A stretch of DNA of 64,000 nt from Todiramphus chloris collaris (taxonomy: Eukaryota; Chordata; Aves; Coraciiformes; Alcedinidae), in NCBI GenBank assembly GCA_025345505.1, contig JANVCC010000014.1, positions 402,559 to 466,558 on the forward strand, in the 5' to 3' direction. The notes under the pieces are model-generated. The model made no database searches. It worked only from the letters and a program-made list of their open reading frames with translations, and was not told where the DNA came from. Each line of letters opens with the position of its first letter. The first letter of the stretch is position 1. This document shows, one piece after another, positions 49,001 through 61,066 of this stretch. A program made the position numbers and the translations under genes.

Positions 49001-52000
49001 AGCATGGTAACAATGAAAAAATTGCTACAAGCAATAAGGAATTCTCCAGAAAAACCATGCAACCCTGTACTTCTTCAGAGATTTGTCCAAAAGTCTCCTA
49101 GTTTAAACCATGGCTCCCAGGTTTCTTAGGCAGACAGTTCCTGGCTCTGGGAAACATCTTAGGCTGCCTCTGATCCCATGCAGCTGCCTCACACAGTGCC
49201 TTGACTTTAGGAAACTGTTTCAGTAATGAAACAGCTGGCTACTTGCTAGTTTTGTGATGTAAAAAGAAAGGAGACAGAACAATTTTTCACATCTTTTTCT
49301 AAAATTTTTGTTTCTTTGCAGAATTGCACAATTTTGTTTTTTGGTTTCTACTTCAAACTTTCAGCAAAATGGATTTTGAAGCTCTAATCAGCTATAAAAG
49401 GAATGCTTTGAGTGGAATATTTCAATATTTAACATTGAAAATCACTCAGGTAATTATCCAATCTGTGGCAGAAACACATACAAACAAGATACTTTTGTAG
49501 TCTGCTCTTTCTATAGCCGAAAGGGTTTCATCTATTTCTTATATTTTTATTTGCCTGGTTCTTCGACCATTATATTTTCCTGGACATATTTCAATTAAAA
49601 AAATGTCGGTCTGTTTTCTCAGCCATAATAAACACTTCAGCCTTCCATACCTTTCACTCTTCAGTGCCAATCATCAGAAAGACAACATCTCTTGAATTCG
49701 AATCCTGAGGAACCACAAAGTCAGATCAAAGCCTGTGCATGGAACAGGCATATTTTGTCTCTGGTAAACAGCTATGTTGAAATGACATTTCCATCTTTGA
49801 GATTTATATGCTCATAAAGACAAGTGCAGTACGGTAGATCTTTACTTAATTGCTTTTGCAACTTGCTTTACTATGGGTCTTAAATCAGACCAGAGACTGC
49901 CTCATCTTTTTAATAAAGAGGTTACAGTGTTGTTTCCTGGCAAATCTGTTCTGGAAATCTGCACCTTTTTTCTTTATTTGTTTTACTGTCACTCAGAGGA
50001 TGAAAATGTATATAAACAAGTCATCCATGAAATTCCATGCATTGGTGTCATAACTCTGAGGCCTTTGAATCTTTATATTTGAACAGTTCACAGCTCAGAT
50101 GTCTTACTTGATTGAGCACAGATGTCTATGATATCACTAAGTTCTTTGGAAGACAGGGTATATAATTGCAGTATTAGCTTTGAATATGTTTCTGTTTAAT
50201 ATGTGCTCTGGAGACCAAGTTCTCTGTGTCATCTGGGATGTTTTCTGCAGATAAGAACAAGTTAGTACACTCCTGCTAGCAGTTAAAGTCAGACTCAGAC
50301 CCAAAACCAACAAGTGAAATTAATACAATTAGACAGTTTGTTGTTGATGCTAATAGTTTACATTAATTCAAAAATAGATCAAACAAATTCATGGAAGGAG
50401 AACCTATTTAGAGCTACTAACTATAAAGCTTGGGAAATCCCTGATGTAGGTGAAAAGTATGCTGCTATTCATTCCCTGTTCATATCCTTTTTCCTATAAA
50501 ACTATTATCACTTATATAAACAGGAAAATTTAGATCACCTTTAGTCTGATTCATTATGGATGTTTAGATGTTCTTATTTATTTTGAAGAAAGCAATAGCA
50601 ATTCATAGAAAATATTTAACTCATGTCAGTAAATGAATGGACCTTCCATGCTAATGAAAACCTCACCAGGAATCTTTGGAGAGTGTAACACTCAGTAGCA
50701 CATTCTTCCAGTACAGCAGGACTGATACTAAAATCAATAGCAAAAGTCCTTTGGATTTCAGTGAAGACTCAAGTCAGTGCTGATAAACAATACTAACAAA
50801 AAACCCCACCAAAATGTCACGACTAGAGAGATAATATAAGTCCATACCAGCATACAATTTGCAAATTCCAAAGAAGTAGTATTTTTACATTAGGTAAGAC
50901 CTTTAGTTTTTTATCAGCATTTTTGGTATATTAAACTACTCCATTGACAGCATTCATAGCTGTCATGCATGATGTTTACACTCTTGAAATTCACTCTGTC
51001 CTTCTCCCAAGGTGTATTTGGAAGGTTGATTGCTCACTGCTATGAAAATTTAAATGTCACTACAAAAATCAGAGCTCACTTTCTCTTGTTTAAAGTTCTG
51101 TCACAGCTCCTCATATATCAGCACTTCCTGAATTAACAACAAAAACAGATCCAGAGTTTCCCGTTAAAGTAATTACAGGAGCACTCCTAAATTTTACTCC
51201 CTCCCTCTCACTCTGCCACTATCAACTGAACAGACGTGGACTTCATTTTGCGACAGCCTTACTCCTTACCACATCCTGTGACTACAGTTTATATTAAATT
51301 CCTTCCTTATCTCTCTAATGTCTACTCTAGCTTTATGCCACAGTCTCCTTACAGAAAGAGAGTGAATGTTGATTAAAGCAGTACAATCAATCATTTATAA
51401 CCCCTGTACAATCCAATAAATCCTGATGTTATTACAAAATAACACCTTAACAAATGTATTTAAATCAAAGCACAAAGTTCATTTAAAAGATAACAGATTG
51501 GGAATATATATTAATGTACAATACCAGCCATCATTAGATTGCCAAATTCATAGAGCTTTCAAAGGTAATTAGAGTCCAGAAGTTTAATAATCCATCTGCA
51601 ATTTATTTATTTTAACCAACCTCTCAGGCTTTTAAATTCAACATCCTTTGAAATCAGATCTTAAATGTCTCCTGAAACCCTTACTAAATAGTCACAGTTC
51701 CTTAAAGTGAGGCAATTACATATCTCACTGTTCATAAAAAGTACTAGTTCATTTCTCCTTCTCCTGACTGGGTAACTCTGGAAATAAAAATTCTAGTGGT
51801 CAGAAACTAGAAGGGCAGAAAAAGAAGCCAGAATATCTCATCTTTAGAACTGATGACATTTAAAGGAATGCTTTGATTTTGGGAGCTTGATTCATATTCA
51901 TGAATGGTTGGGATGAAGAAAATCATAGTTCTTTTTGGGTTTTATATATTGTTATTATATCAGTAAAATGGTGTGACTTTTGTATATGCCAGCATAATAT

Positions 52001-54213
52001 ACCTTGTTCAGGTAGGTAGGTAACAGCTATGAATATATAAATGTTTTAGTTCAAACTAGGGAGCAGAATATGCATTTGCAGAGTTTGAAACCTGACTGCT
52101 AGTACATGCCAAAAATATGTGGGTTATTACCACCGCTCCCCATTGATTACATTTAATGTAAGCCAGCACATGCTATCATCATAACTTTGTTTTGTTGTAG
52201 AGACTGCTATCTCATGTATATTAATTAAGTTCTTCTACTTCTTGTCTAGCCTAGACCAGGGAGCAAAGGACTCTGCACGTATCTGTGCAAACATCTTAAT
52301 GGGATTAGGAGAAAATCTTTGTAACACTTTAAAATAACATATACATGAGAGTGAAATTTCATACTGATTTTTACTGTAAATCAGCTCTGAATTTTAATTA
52401 TAAACAAAAATTATATTTACAAAATCATTCAACAGTGCTAAGAAAAATCCATGACAGATCTATAAAATCACATTTTTCTTCACAGAAGTCTAGAGAGATT
52501 TCAATAGCATGTATTTATGAATCAGAATATCAAACCAGAACTTGGCTCTTTCATTTCTTTTAAAGTCTTAGCACCACTCTATTCATAAGCCTCAATATGA
52601 AATAACTTCCATTCTTCATTAGCCTTTTTTTTCTGAGATAAACACAAACAGATGGATATATATGTAAGTCAGGAAAAGAGATTAGTTCTGTGAAACATAT
52701 ATTAAGAAGATGAAAGTTACATCTGTGCATTTACAGTGGGCTTCAACTAACTTTAGCCTTTTTACCTACCCTCCAAACCAAGCTCCAGAAGTCAGAGATC
52801 TTTTCTCTCTGAGGATCCGAATACAACACAGAGGGGATGAACCACAATGCAAAGGAGCTCACCGTTGACCACAGAAGAGGCTGGGTGCCTTATTTTTCTC
52901 ACAGCTGAAATTAAATGAGATTAAATATTTCTTCTCTTCATATACCACATAAAATATACTAATACTTAAAAAAAAATAAATTCCAAAGATGTCCTCTACT
53001 ATATGTAATAGATATACTAGTTCATAGCAGATATCATAAATCTAGGGCTAACTAATTATTCTTTCCCATATACTTTAATTCACTTTGGAACTTCACCATT
53101 AACAGTTCTTCTGTTGTTTCTAGCTCAAAGCAGAGCTTGTATTTCAATGGTAAACCCAGATGTTTCTTATAAACAAAGTCAGAGTGATTAAAATTTGAGT
53201 ACAGAACAGATTTTTCTACAAAGCTAAAAACAATTGACAATAATGGGTTATATTCAGAAGTACTTCACTGTATTTTGAAGGGCTGCAGAGCCCCAGTCCC
53301 AACACCTGCTGTCAACGCAGGCGCAGCCAGCTCTTTGAGATCCATTGCATGTAGCATGGTCTGTCCGAAGCTGATCCCTCCATCAGGGCAGGCTGCAGTG
53401 CTGGATCATATGCAGCCTCTCAAGCTCTCTGCTTACCTGAGATTAGACTTGGAAGAATTGATCAACAATTCTACCAGTTTGAATGCTACTGCTTCTGTCT
53501 GAGATTCAAAGAAGTCTTGTGGGCTACAAACTAAACTGCTTTTTTTCAAAATATATGTTATCTAAATAAAAGCCATGATTTCACCCTCCAAAGTTGCCTT
53601 GTTTATATCCTCAGAAAGGCAATTCTACAACATCACCACCCCTACATATCCAGTTTCACAATTTTCATGGAAAACAGTCTTGGTTTACCATTTCTTTACA
53701 TAAGTAAAACTTTCTTCCCTAACTATCAATAGTTTAAATAAGCCCTTTCCAGAGGTCTGCTGTTAGGGTCACTTTGGGTTTTATGATTCGTCTACTCAAT
53801 TACTTACAGTAATTGAAGAAAATAGACCTGCAGGCTTCACAGGCTTTCCAAATCTATTCACTTTCACTTTAGGTAATGTAAGAAACTAAATATAAGACTA
53901 AATGACTTCCTTGAGTCACCTTCTCACTTGCTTGAGCAGGCTTTGGGCTTAGGTGCCAATCCAATAAGAATCTTTCTTCCATGCATTCTGCCTCTTGGCT
54001 GAAGTTGTGTGGTGGGCTGGTTTTCATGTTGTTTTCCCCACGATAATACTGTACAACTCTGTTCAGCTATAATAGAGGTTAACAATGCATTCAATTTTAC
54101 CCGAAAACCTCTGAGCACAGGTTGATTTGTAAGGAATTAATTGTGGCCTGATTTGGAAAGAGAACATGGTCTCTTCAGGATTGGGCTCATATCTGTGTAT
54201 CACAGAAAACACC
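43053..54213. other. Repeat-poor unique block, no gene recognised
   Basis: About 11 kb of AT-rich sequence with no transposon, RNA gene or exon that I can support. It includes the G/T-only tract at 45204-45266 and an A-rich stretch at 48053-48092. The 86-codon frame at 44214-44474 starts with a hydrophobic, signal-peptide-like stretch but has no known domain. A short GC-richer patch at 53275-53502 is open for 75 codons without recognisable homology. Confidence 0.5.
45204..45266 (+). repeat. G/T-only low-complexity tract with G runs
   Basis: 63 bases with only G and T on the plus strand. G runs fall at 45205-45207 (3), 45217-45221 (5), 45233-45234 (2), 45242-45245 (4) and 45256-45257 (2), separated by T runs. 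It resembles GGGGTTTT but is not a regular telomere repeat. Confidence 0.85.
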
Positions 54214-54700
54214 TTTAATGGGTCTGACTGGAATGGAGTTAACTTTCTTTACAGCAGCCTGTATGGTGCTGTGATTTGTATTTGTGATCTAAAAAGTGTT
54301 GATACCTCGGTGGTGTTTTACCTATTGTTGAGCACAGTGTCAAAGCCTTCTGAATTTCCCATTCTACCCCACCAGCGAGTAGGTCAAAGTTAGGAAACAT
54401 ATGACATCATGCTTAGCAATAAAATTGGGGGTGTGGGGGGTGTAATTATTCCAAGGTAGCCATTTGCTCAGAGACTGTCTGTGTATCAGTCAGCTGGTGG
54501 GACATAGTGACTGTCTTTGCATTACTTGGGGTTTTTTTTCTCTTTGTTTTGTTTTTCTTTCTTCACTTCCAATAAACTGTCTTAATACTTATCCATGTGT
54601 TTTTTCCTTGCTTTTGTCCTTGTCTCCTCCATCTCACTGCAGGACAGAAAGCAAACAACTCAGTGTGAGCTTAGTTGCCAGCCAGGGTCATCCCACAACA
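54214..54700 (+). mobile_element. Solo LTR, avian ERV family, probably plus orientation
   Basis: The left end (TTTAATGGGTCTGACTGG, then GGAGTTAACTTTCTTTACAG) is a diverged form of a common avian LTR start. The right end (CTTAGTTGCCAGCCAGGGT then CCCACAACA) is its usual end. Orientation is inferred from a decayed TATA region (CAATAAAAT, 54417-54425) followed by an AATAAA poly(A) signal (54571-54576) and then the U5-like end. Flanks ACACC (54209-54213) and ACATC (54701-54705) match at four of five bases, an aged 5-bp target-site duplication. It is about 487 bp, shorter than its relative at 57836-58416. No internal viral genes adjoin it, so it is a solo LTR and cannot encode anything. The two 89- and 95-codon frames over it are not genes. 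Confidence 0.78.
54571..54576 (+). promoter_or_regulatory. AATAAA poly(A) signal of the solo LTR
   Basis: AATAAACTGTCTT sits where this LTR family carries an ATTAAA/AATAAA signal before the U5 segment. It supports the plus orientation. Confidence 0.55.
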
Positions 54701-54705
54701 ACATC

Positions 54706-56191
54706 AAAAAAAACCCAACAAAATTTAAAATTGAAGACACATTCACCGTAAATGTTTTATTTACTGACAAATTTTGTGCATTCTTTTCTTTTGCTATCCA
54801 TTTTCCTACCTGTGCTGTGAAGGGTGCCAAAGTATTTTTGTGCATGTCTTGTGTTCTACAGTGAACCAAGATATATTCTGATGCCTAAAACCACTCAGGC
54901 ATCAAGCTCCATCTGCATACACTGTATTAAAAAAAAATGGGAATTAAATGCTGAAATTATCCATTCAAGTTTCATAAAAAATCCTCCAAGTATGTTGACA
55001 TTTGTGTATATTCAGGACATTGACATATAACATCAGTGATCTGTGTACAGTAGCCTATAATTTTCCGTTTTCTTTCTGCATAAATATTTACTGATGAAGG
55101 TATTTCATCCCTTACACAACGTAGTAACACATAAAATTGATTTATAAAATTACCAGTTGGCTGAGAATTAATGTCGCTATATTAACATCTCCATTATAAA
55201 TTATATTATTGTAAAAAAAAAATATATATATGGAAAAATTTCCATTAACCTGCATTAACATTACAATTGTAACATGACTACAGTTGAATACGCCCCTGAA
55301 AAAATCCCTCATTTCTAATATACTAAGTTGCATTTTTTAATTTAAATAACTCTAGACATACAGGCTGATATATGCAAGCCAGTGACTCATCAGAGTAACA
55401 GAATCCCTGGTTTTAATGCACACTCCATGTGGTCCAGCAAGGACAACATGAGAGAGGTGTCTCAGCTTGGTCCTTTGAATAGGTTAAAAACCTGGGAAGT
55501 ATTTTTTTACTTTTTGCATGCATAGCTTGAAAAGTTGGTATCTCTCCCTGAAATTTTCGGTGGTGTAAGCCATTCACTAAAGCCTGATCTCGTATCAAGT
55601 GGATGTATTTCTGCTGTGGTTAGAGTCATTCAAGCATGTGTGGGCTTCTCTTACGGGGTGGCCAGATGCTGCAGTTGACAGTGGATCTTTGCAACACTTT
55701 GTGACTGTCGAGGTAGATGTCATAACTAGCATTAAAGCAAGGTTAATGATTCTGCAAGAAAATATCCAAAGTCACAAAAAAAAAGAAAATTATTTCTAAG
55801 CTACCATTAACAAGACCATAAGGAAAATCTTCACTAAGAATTAACTTCCTGAAATAAACTTTGTATTCTTTAGCAATTTGAGGTCAGTTATAACAATAAG
55901 AAAGCAGTGATGGAACTATCACAAGTATCCCTGAAGAAAAATCTCCAAACACGTTGAACTTTTCAACTGGTAAGTATTACCTGCAAATAAAATTCTCTAA
56001 TTCTGCACAGCTGGAAGACAGCTATGAAAGTGCATCTTTTGTTATTGTATTTTTTGCTAAGGTTTCATGTTTTTTTTCTGTGTAGCATTTAACTTTAATC
56101 ATATTTTCCATAAAAGGTATTTTAAACCCTGCTCTCAGTTAAAGACCTAGAAAAGGTAGATTAAAACAAAAAGTTCTCCTGGGACTTGCAA
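54706..56191. other. Unique sequence, no gene recognised
   Basis: About 1.5 kb of AT-rich sequence between the solo LTR and a CR1 fragment, with a TATATATAT run near 55220. No coding or RNA gene is supportable. Confidence 0.5.
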
Positions 56192-56512
56192 AATCACAGA
56201 ATCGCTATGGTTGGAAAAGACCTTTAAGATCAAGTCCAAAAGTTGTCTAACTCTACTCATGTCAATACTACAACATATCCTTAAGCACCATGTCTAAATG
56301 GCTTTTAAATACATCCAGAGACCACTTCCCTGGGCAGCCTGCTCCAGTCTTTGATAACCTTTTTGGTATAGACATCTTTCCTAATGTCCAACATAAACCT
56401 CCCCTGGTGTAACCTGATGCCATTTCCTCTTGTCCTATCAGTTGTGATTTGTGAGAGGATACCAACACCCATCTCTCAACAACCACCTTTCAGGTAGTTG
56501 TAGAGAGCAAAA
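56192..56512 (-). mobile_element. CR1: CR1 3' end, minus strand
   Basis: Starts with the reverse complement of a CR1 tail region (AATCACAGAATCGCTATGGTTGGAAAAG) and runs about 320 bp into the ORF2 C-terminal coding region (GGGCAGCCTGCTCCAGT, then CCATTTCCTCTTGTCCTATC). It is 5'-truncated near CAGGTAGTTGTAGAGAGC. Several indels mean the frame is lost. The copy is diverged. Confidence 0.88.
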
Positions 56513-57221
56513 AATAGGTCGTTGTAAAATTGTAAGGAAAACAGATATATCTGATTGATAAACTCAGAAAACCAGAAAGCTCAGGACTGCCTAGGTATTG
56601 CTACAGAACTCTGCTAAGAAGGTGCTTAGGATCACTGATGTGGTCATGGGATTGGAGAGAAGATGGACAACATTTAAGAGTACCTCCAAAAAGCAGTTTG
56701 CTTGGAGATCCTAAACCAGAGCAGAATGCATCAGAAAGAATTTGGGGTTTAGTGTTTTTTTTTTTTCTGTTGTTTTGTTTTGTTTTCTGCTGGCAGAGAG
56801 TGGGATGGAGGCAGGAAGGCCCCTCAACACTACCTTTGCAACAGCACACAGCTCCAGTTACTAACTAGGAGTTTTGTGCTCATAATACAAAGAAAACATG
56901 CACAGAAGAGTTCCCTAAAAGCAGAAACATGTTCAAACTATGGACCCATTTCAAACAAAGAAATTGTGCATATTAAAACACTGAGGAGATAATTGGTCAA
57001 ATAGCACTTTAGGCAGGAGGGCCTGTGCTGCTCCATCATAATCATGGAAATTTAGAACAAAATGAAAGTGACGTTTTAGATACAAATCTCTTCATCCTCT
57101 GATTGTATGATACATGCAATTCAGGTGTCAAACTCAGATCCTCCATTCCTCTTGGCTTAAACACTGGGGAAAAATAAAACTAAAAAAAAAAAAACCCCAA
57201 ACCAACAAAACAAACACACAC
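56513..57221. other. Unique sequence, no gene recognised
   Basis: About 0.7 kb between a CR1 fragment and the purine tract, with a T run near 56755-56767 and an A run at 57182-57194. No gene is recognised. Confidence 0.5.
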
Positions 57222-57465
57222 AAAAAAGAAAAGGGGAAGAAGAAAAAGAGAAAGAAAAAGAAAAAAGAAAAAATGAGAAAGAGAGAAAAAGAGAGAAAAA
57301 GAAAAGAAAGAGACAGGGAAAGGAAAAGGAAAAGAAGGAAAAAAAGAAAAAGAAAAAGAAAAAGAAAAAGAAAAAGAAAAAGAAAAAGAAAAAGAAAAAG
57401 AAAAAAGAAAGAAAAAGAAAAAGAAAAAGAAAAAGAGAAAAGAAAAAAAGGAAAAAAGAGGAGAG
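57222..57465 (+). repeat. Purine tract, (GAAAAA)n hexanucleotide-rich
   Basis: 244 bases of A and G on the plus strand with only two breaks (T at 57274, C at 57314); 57315-57465 is an unbroken purine run. The core (about 57340-57400) is regular GAAAAA with period 6. The 131-codon Lys/Glu/Arg frame on plus and the Phe/Leu/Ser frames on minus are products of the repeat and not genes. Mirror-repeat purine tracts can form triplex DNA. Confidence 0.95.
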
Positions 57466-57835
57466 TAACATTTAAGTCTATTTTGATCAATATGTCCATC
57501 TATGTTTAATTAGACCAAACTGCTGTACCACTTCAGCACTTCTCTGCTTTCCTTCCTTCCTGCTGTCCTGCATCAGGCTCCCCATTCTTCTCTTCCTCTC
57601 TGTAGCACCCATTTCATTGAACTCCAGTTCTTGCTTACTTCCTCAGACTTTTTGCTGTCAGTAGACTGGGACCATTCATGAACTTGTCATTTCAAGAGTA
57701 TGTCATCTGTTTGCTACCTGTTTTCAAGAAACATATATGGCTGCCAGTTTCTCTTCATGACTATTCTTATTACTGCTTCTCTGTGAGCTTTTGTAAAGCA
57801 GTGTTCCTGTATCTACATAACATTAGTTAAACAAG
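57466..57835. other. Unique spacer
   Basis: 370 bases between the purine tract and a solo LTR; nothing recognised. Confidence 0.5.
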
Positions 57836-58416
57836 TGTCATGGTTTAACCCCAGCAACCAACCAAATACCATGCAGGGGCTCACCCACTCTTCTTTCCCC
57901 AGTGGGATGGGGAGGAGAGTTGGAAAAAAAAAACCAACTCATGGACTGAGATAAGAACAGTTTAATAACTAAAAAGTAATTAACAATAATAATTATTGTA
58001 ATGAAAACCAATATTGATGTAACAAAAGGAATATAGCAAAAAGATACAGAAATAAAATCCAAGAAAAGACATGTGATGCAAATGCAATTGCTCATCACCT
58101 GCTGACTGCTGCCTAAGCATTGATCTGCCCTCCCCAGCCAAGTCCCCACAGTTTATATACTGAGCATGACATTCTATGGTAGAGGGATATTTCCTCTGGT
58201 TAGTTTGGGTCAGTTGTCCTGGCTAGTCCCTTCCAGCTTCTTGTGCACCTCCTCACTGTCAGAGCATGGGAAACTGAAAAATCCTTAAGATAAGCATGGA
58301 TTAGGAACAACTAAAACATCAGTGTGTTATCAACATTGTTCTCATACTAATATCAAAACACAGCACTGTACCAGTTCCTAGGAAGAACTGACTCTATCCC
58401 AGCCAAAATCAAGACA
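57836..58416 (-). mobile_element. Solo LTR, same avian ERV family as 54214-54700, probably minus orientation
   Basis: 581 bp beginning TGTCATGGTTTAACCCCAGC and ending AGCCAAAATCAAGACA on the plus strand, so TG...CA ends. I recognise this family as widespread in birds. On the minus strand it shows a TATATAAA box (plus 58152-58159) and then ATTAAA (plus TTTAAT, 57961-57966), the right order for promoter and poly(A) signal, so the LTR probably reads on minus. ACAAG precedes it (57831-57835) and the bases after it (AGACA, with ACAAG overlapping the end at 58414-58418) do not give an exact duplication, so the right border may be off by a few bases. No internal retroviral region is next to it. The 103-codon frame inside is not a gene. 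Confidence 0.85.
58152..58159 (-). promoter_or_regulatory. TATA box of the solo LTR
   Basis: TATATAAA on the minus strand, upstream (in minus orientation) of the ATTAAA signal at 57961-57966. This is inferred from position within the LTR family; activity is unknown. Confidence 0.5.
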
Positions 58417-59779
58417 AGACAAACATAAAAAATTACTACAGGAACTGAATGCCATTTGCAGACAAGAGTGAGCCAAGAAAAAGCATTCATTACACTACTT
58501 TTCTTTAAAATAGGGTTTAAAGGAGCAAAATTTGAATCTAAGAAAAGGAAGACTGCAGAAATAAGTTGTGAAATATAAATCTTCCAAGTCATCAAAGGAA
58601 AATATTATCAGGTTTTAACCAACTCACTTTCCCATGGAGATTATTATTCCCATTATCACTGAACCTTCTTCCTATATCTCATTTTTTATTACAGAGTTAT
58701 CCTCAAGTACTCAAAGCCTAAATTACTATGGGATCAAGACTCAACCTAACATGAGGTTTTGTCCTAACCTTTTAAACCAACATGATGGATAAGTTTCTGC
58801 ATTTTTTACTTACACACCTTGTGAGCAATCAGTGCATCATGGACAGTTTTGTTATTGTAAAGCATAAGCTTTCTTCATATGCTTCCAAAGTTTTCATCAT
58901 GTTATTGTTAATTCATAGTTTTCTAATGAGTAATTCTTACTAGTTTGTCTGACATGGTTAACGTGAAATTGAGAGTTAACTTGCCTAACAGTGCTGAATT
59001 TGTGAGCATGTATATGTGCATGTCATTACCTAGCATGCCCATAACATTTTCCAGTAGTGCTCACATTGTAAAAGAAAGCTGAAAAACATTCTTGTAAAAC
59101 ATGTGCAAAGCTAAAAAAAAAAGATATGAACTCTAAAAAGTGCCAGCTAATTCACACTTTAAAAAAAAAAAAAAAAAAGAGAGAAGTTTTATTATGTCGA
59201 TACACAGAGTTACTTCCAAAAATAACACTTCATGCAACAGATATACATGTGGGATAGAAAATTGGGCAAGAGAAGCTAAGACTAAATGCTTAATGCATCC
59301 CAGCTTGGCAGGTAGCACATGCCAGTTCTACAGGCTGTTCAGAGTCTTCTGTTTTGTGCTTGAGATGCATTTCCTCACTCTTCTCTTTATGGATAAAATT
59401 ACCTTATCCTACTTCCAGTCTTTTCCACTACCATAAATAGATCTTCATACACTTCACTTTTCCATTCTATTTTAACAACATGCAGGTCAGGTCCTTCTTA
59501 GAACTGGAATGGGATATGTTAACAATAACCACATACTAGTTCAGGCTGCTTTTGTCCTGAAACAATTTTATATGATATTCAGAGCTGAGAGTTTTTTATA
59601 GACAGAATATCTGTCATAGTTATGGGTATTCCCTTACTGACATGGCAGTAGCCATTGTTTTCCCATAAAATGATGGTAGCCATCCAGAATAACAAGAAAA
59701 TGAACAAAAGCACTTCAGATGGAATAAATATATATTTTAATTACCAGTTCACATTCACAATCATGTGGGTGGTGTTCAA
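58417..59779. other. Unique sequence, no gene recognised
   Basis: About 1.4 kb of AT-rich sequence with an 18-base A run at 59161-59178. No supportable gene. Confidence 0.5.
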
Positions 59780-60148
59780 CCACTGGCTGAATATTGGCCA
59801 GCAGTGTGATCAGGTGGCCAAGAAGGACAATGGCATTGTGGCTTGTATCACAAATAGTGTGTCCAGCAGGACTGAGGGAGTAATTGTCTCCCTGTACTTG
59901 GCGAGGCTGCATCTCCAATACTGTGTTCAGTTTTGGGCCCCTCACTACAGAAGGACATTGACGTACTGGAGAGTGTCCAAAGAAGGGCAATGGAACTGGT
60001 GAAAGGTCTAGAAAACAGTTCCTATGAGGAGCAGCTGAGGGAACTGGGGATGTTTAGTCTGAATAAAAGGAAGCTGAGGAGAGACCTTATTCTCCAAAAC
60101 TACCTGAAAGGAATTATAGCAAGGTGGGAGTTGGTCTCTTCTAAGTAA
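59780..60148 (+). pseudogene. CR1 ORF2 C-terminal remnant in two frames
   Basis: One frame reads GQQCDQVAKKDNGIVACITN through [12 protein letters not shown]. Homology then shifts to the frame with [18 protein letters not shown] and [18 protein letters not shown]. The change of frame near 59940 and later stops destroy the gene. Only the segment after the RT catalytic box is present. Confidence 0.85.
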
Positions 60149-60413
60149 CGTATGATAGGATGAGAGGAAACAGCCTCAAGTTGCACTAGGGCAGGTTTAT
60201 TTGGATACTAGGAAAAAATTCTTTATCAAAAGGGTTGTAAAGCACTAGAAAAGGCTGCCCAAGGAAGTGGTGAAGTCACTGTCTCCGAAGGTATTTAAAA
60301 GACACATAGATGGAGTGCTGAGGGACATGGTTTGACTCAGCAGCGCTAGATTAATGATTGGACTCAGTAATCTTAAAGGTCTTTTCCAACCTGGATGATT
60401 CCATGAGTCTATT
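59780..60413 (+). mobile_element. CR1: CR1 LINE 3' part, plus strand
   Basis: Begins in the ORF2 thumb region (CAGCAGTGTGATCAGGTGGCC) and ends at a decayed tail (TTCCAACCTGGATGATTCCATGAGTCT). It spans about 630 bp, is 5'-truncated and diverged. The sequence type matches the CR1s at 2608 and 40240 more than the one at 41908. Several stops and frame changes make it non-coding. Confidence 0.92.
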
Positions 60414-60922
60414 GTATGTTTTATTTCAGTACAACTTAACAGTGATCACCCATATTTCTGATATATTGTACTGACACAATAGTTTCCTAATCAAGTATTT
60501 ATCCAATTAATGGAGTTCAAACTCTGATTTTATTCCCCCTGAGCAGCTCACCTGAGTTGGAGGCATGAAACTTTACCTCTGGTTCAAAACCACAGCTCCT
60601 CTAGGACGAAATGCAAGACTTTTGAATCATGATGATGATTCTGGTATTCTTATTTATAAAGTTTTAGAAAAACAAGCAAAACAAACATACCTCAAAATAA
60701 ATGAAAAGACATAAACTGTATATAAACCTGTCATACAATACACACATACTCCTAGTACACTGGAAACCAGAAGACTTGATTTCTGCTTCAGATTTTTGCA
60801 TCTGAGCGCTGTCTGCAAGAGGGACTTAGAAGGTTTGGGGGTTTCACGTCAAACATTGTGATAAAAATTTTCATTCACATGAATGAAACGTGTAGCATTT
60901 GAAGAGGATATCCAAGCATACT
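60414..60922. other. Unique spacer
   Basis: About 0.5 kb between two CR1 fragments; nothing recognised. Confidence 0.5.
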
Positions 60923-61066
60923 GAGGAATCTCCAACACTGGTGATTTTCAAGATTTAATTAGACAAAGCTATAGGTAACCTCATGTATTACTGGTGCTGG
61001 ATTTGTGGTAGGTTGGACTAGGTGACCTCCAAGGTTTCCTTCCAACTGACACTTCAACTGATTTCA
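60923..61066 (+). mobile_element. CR1: Diverged CR1 3' UTR remnant, plus strand
   Basis: GAGGAATCTCCAACACTGG, then GGTTGGACTAGGTGACCTCC and TTCCTTCCAACTGACAC match the end of ORF2 and the 3' UTR of the CR1 subfamily whose minus-strand copy is at 41908. No tail repeat remains. Confidence 0.75.

Noticed and set aside
53275-53502. 75-codon frame in a GC-richer patch
   Set aside because: No homology I recognise and no clear splice sites; could be part of an unknown repeat.
57114-57509. 131-codon Lys/Glu/Arg-rich frame and two Phe/Leu-rich minus frames
   Set aside because: These are translations of the (GAAAAA)n purine tract, which lacks stops in several frames.
57831-58421. Exact target-site duplication for the minus-orientation LTR
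   Set aside because: ACAAG on the left overlaps the LTR end on the right rather than following it; no exact 5-bp match at the expected border.
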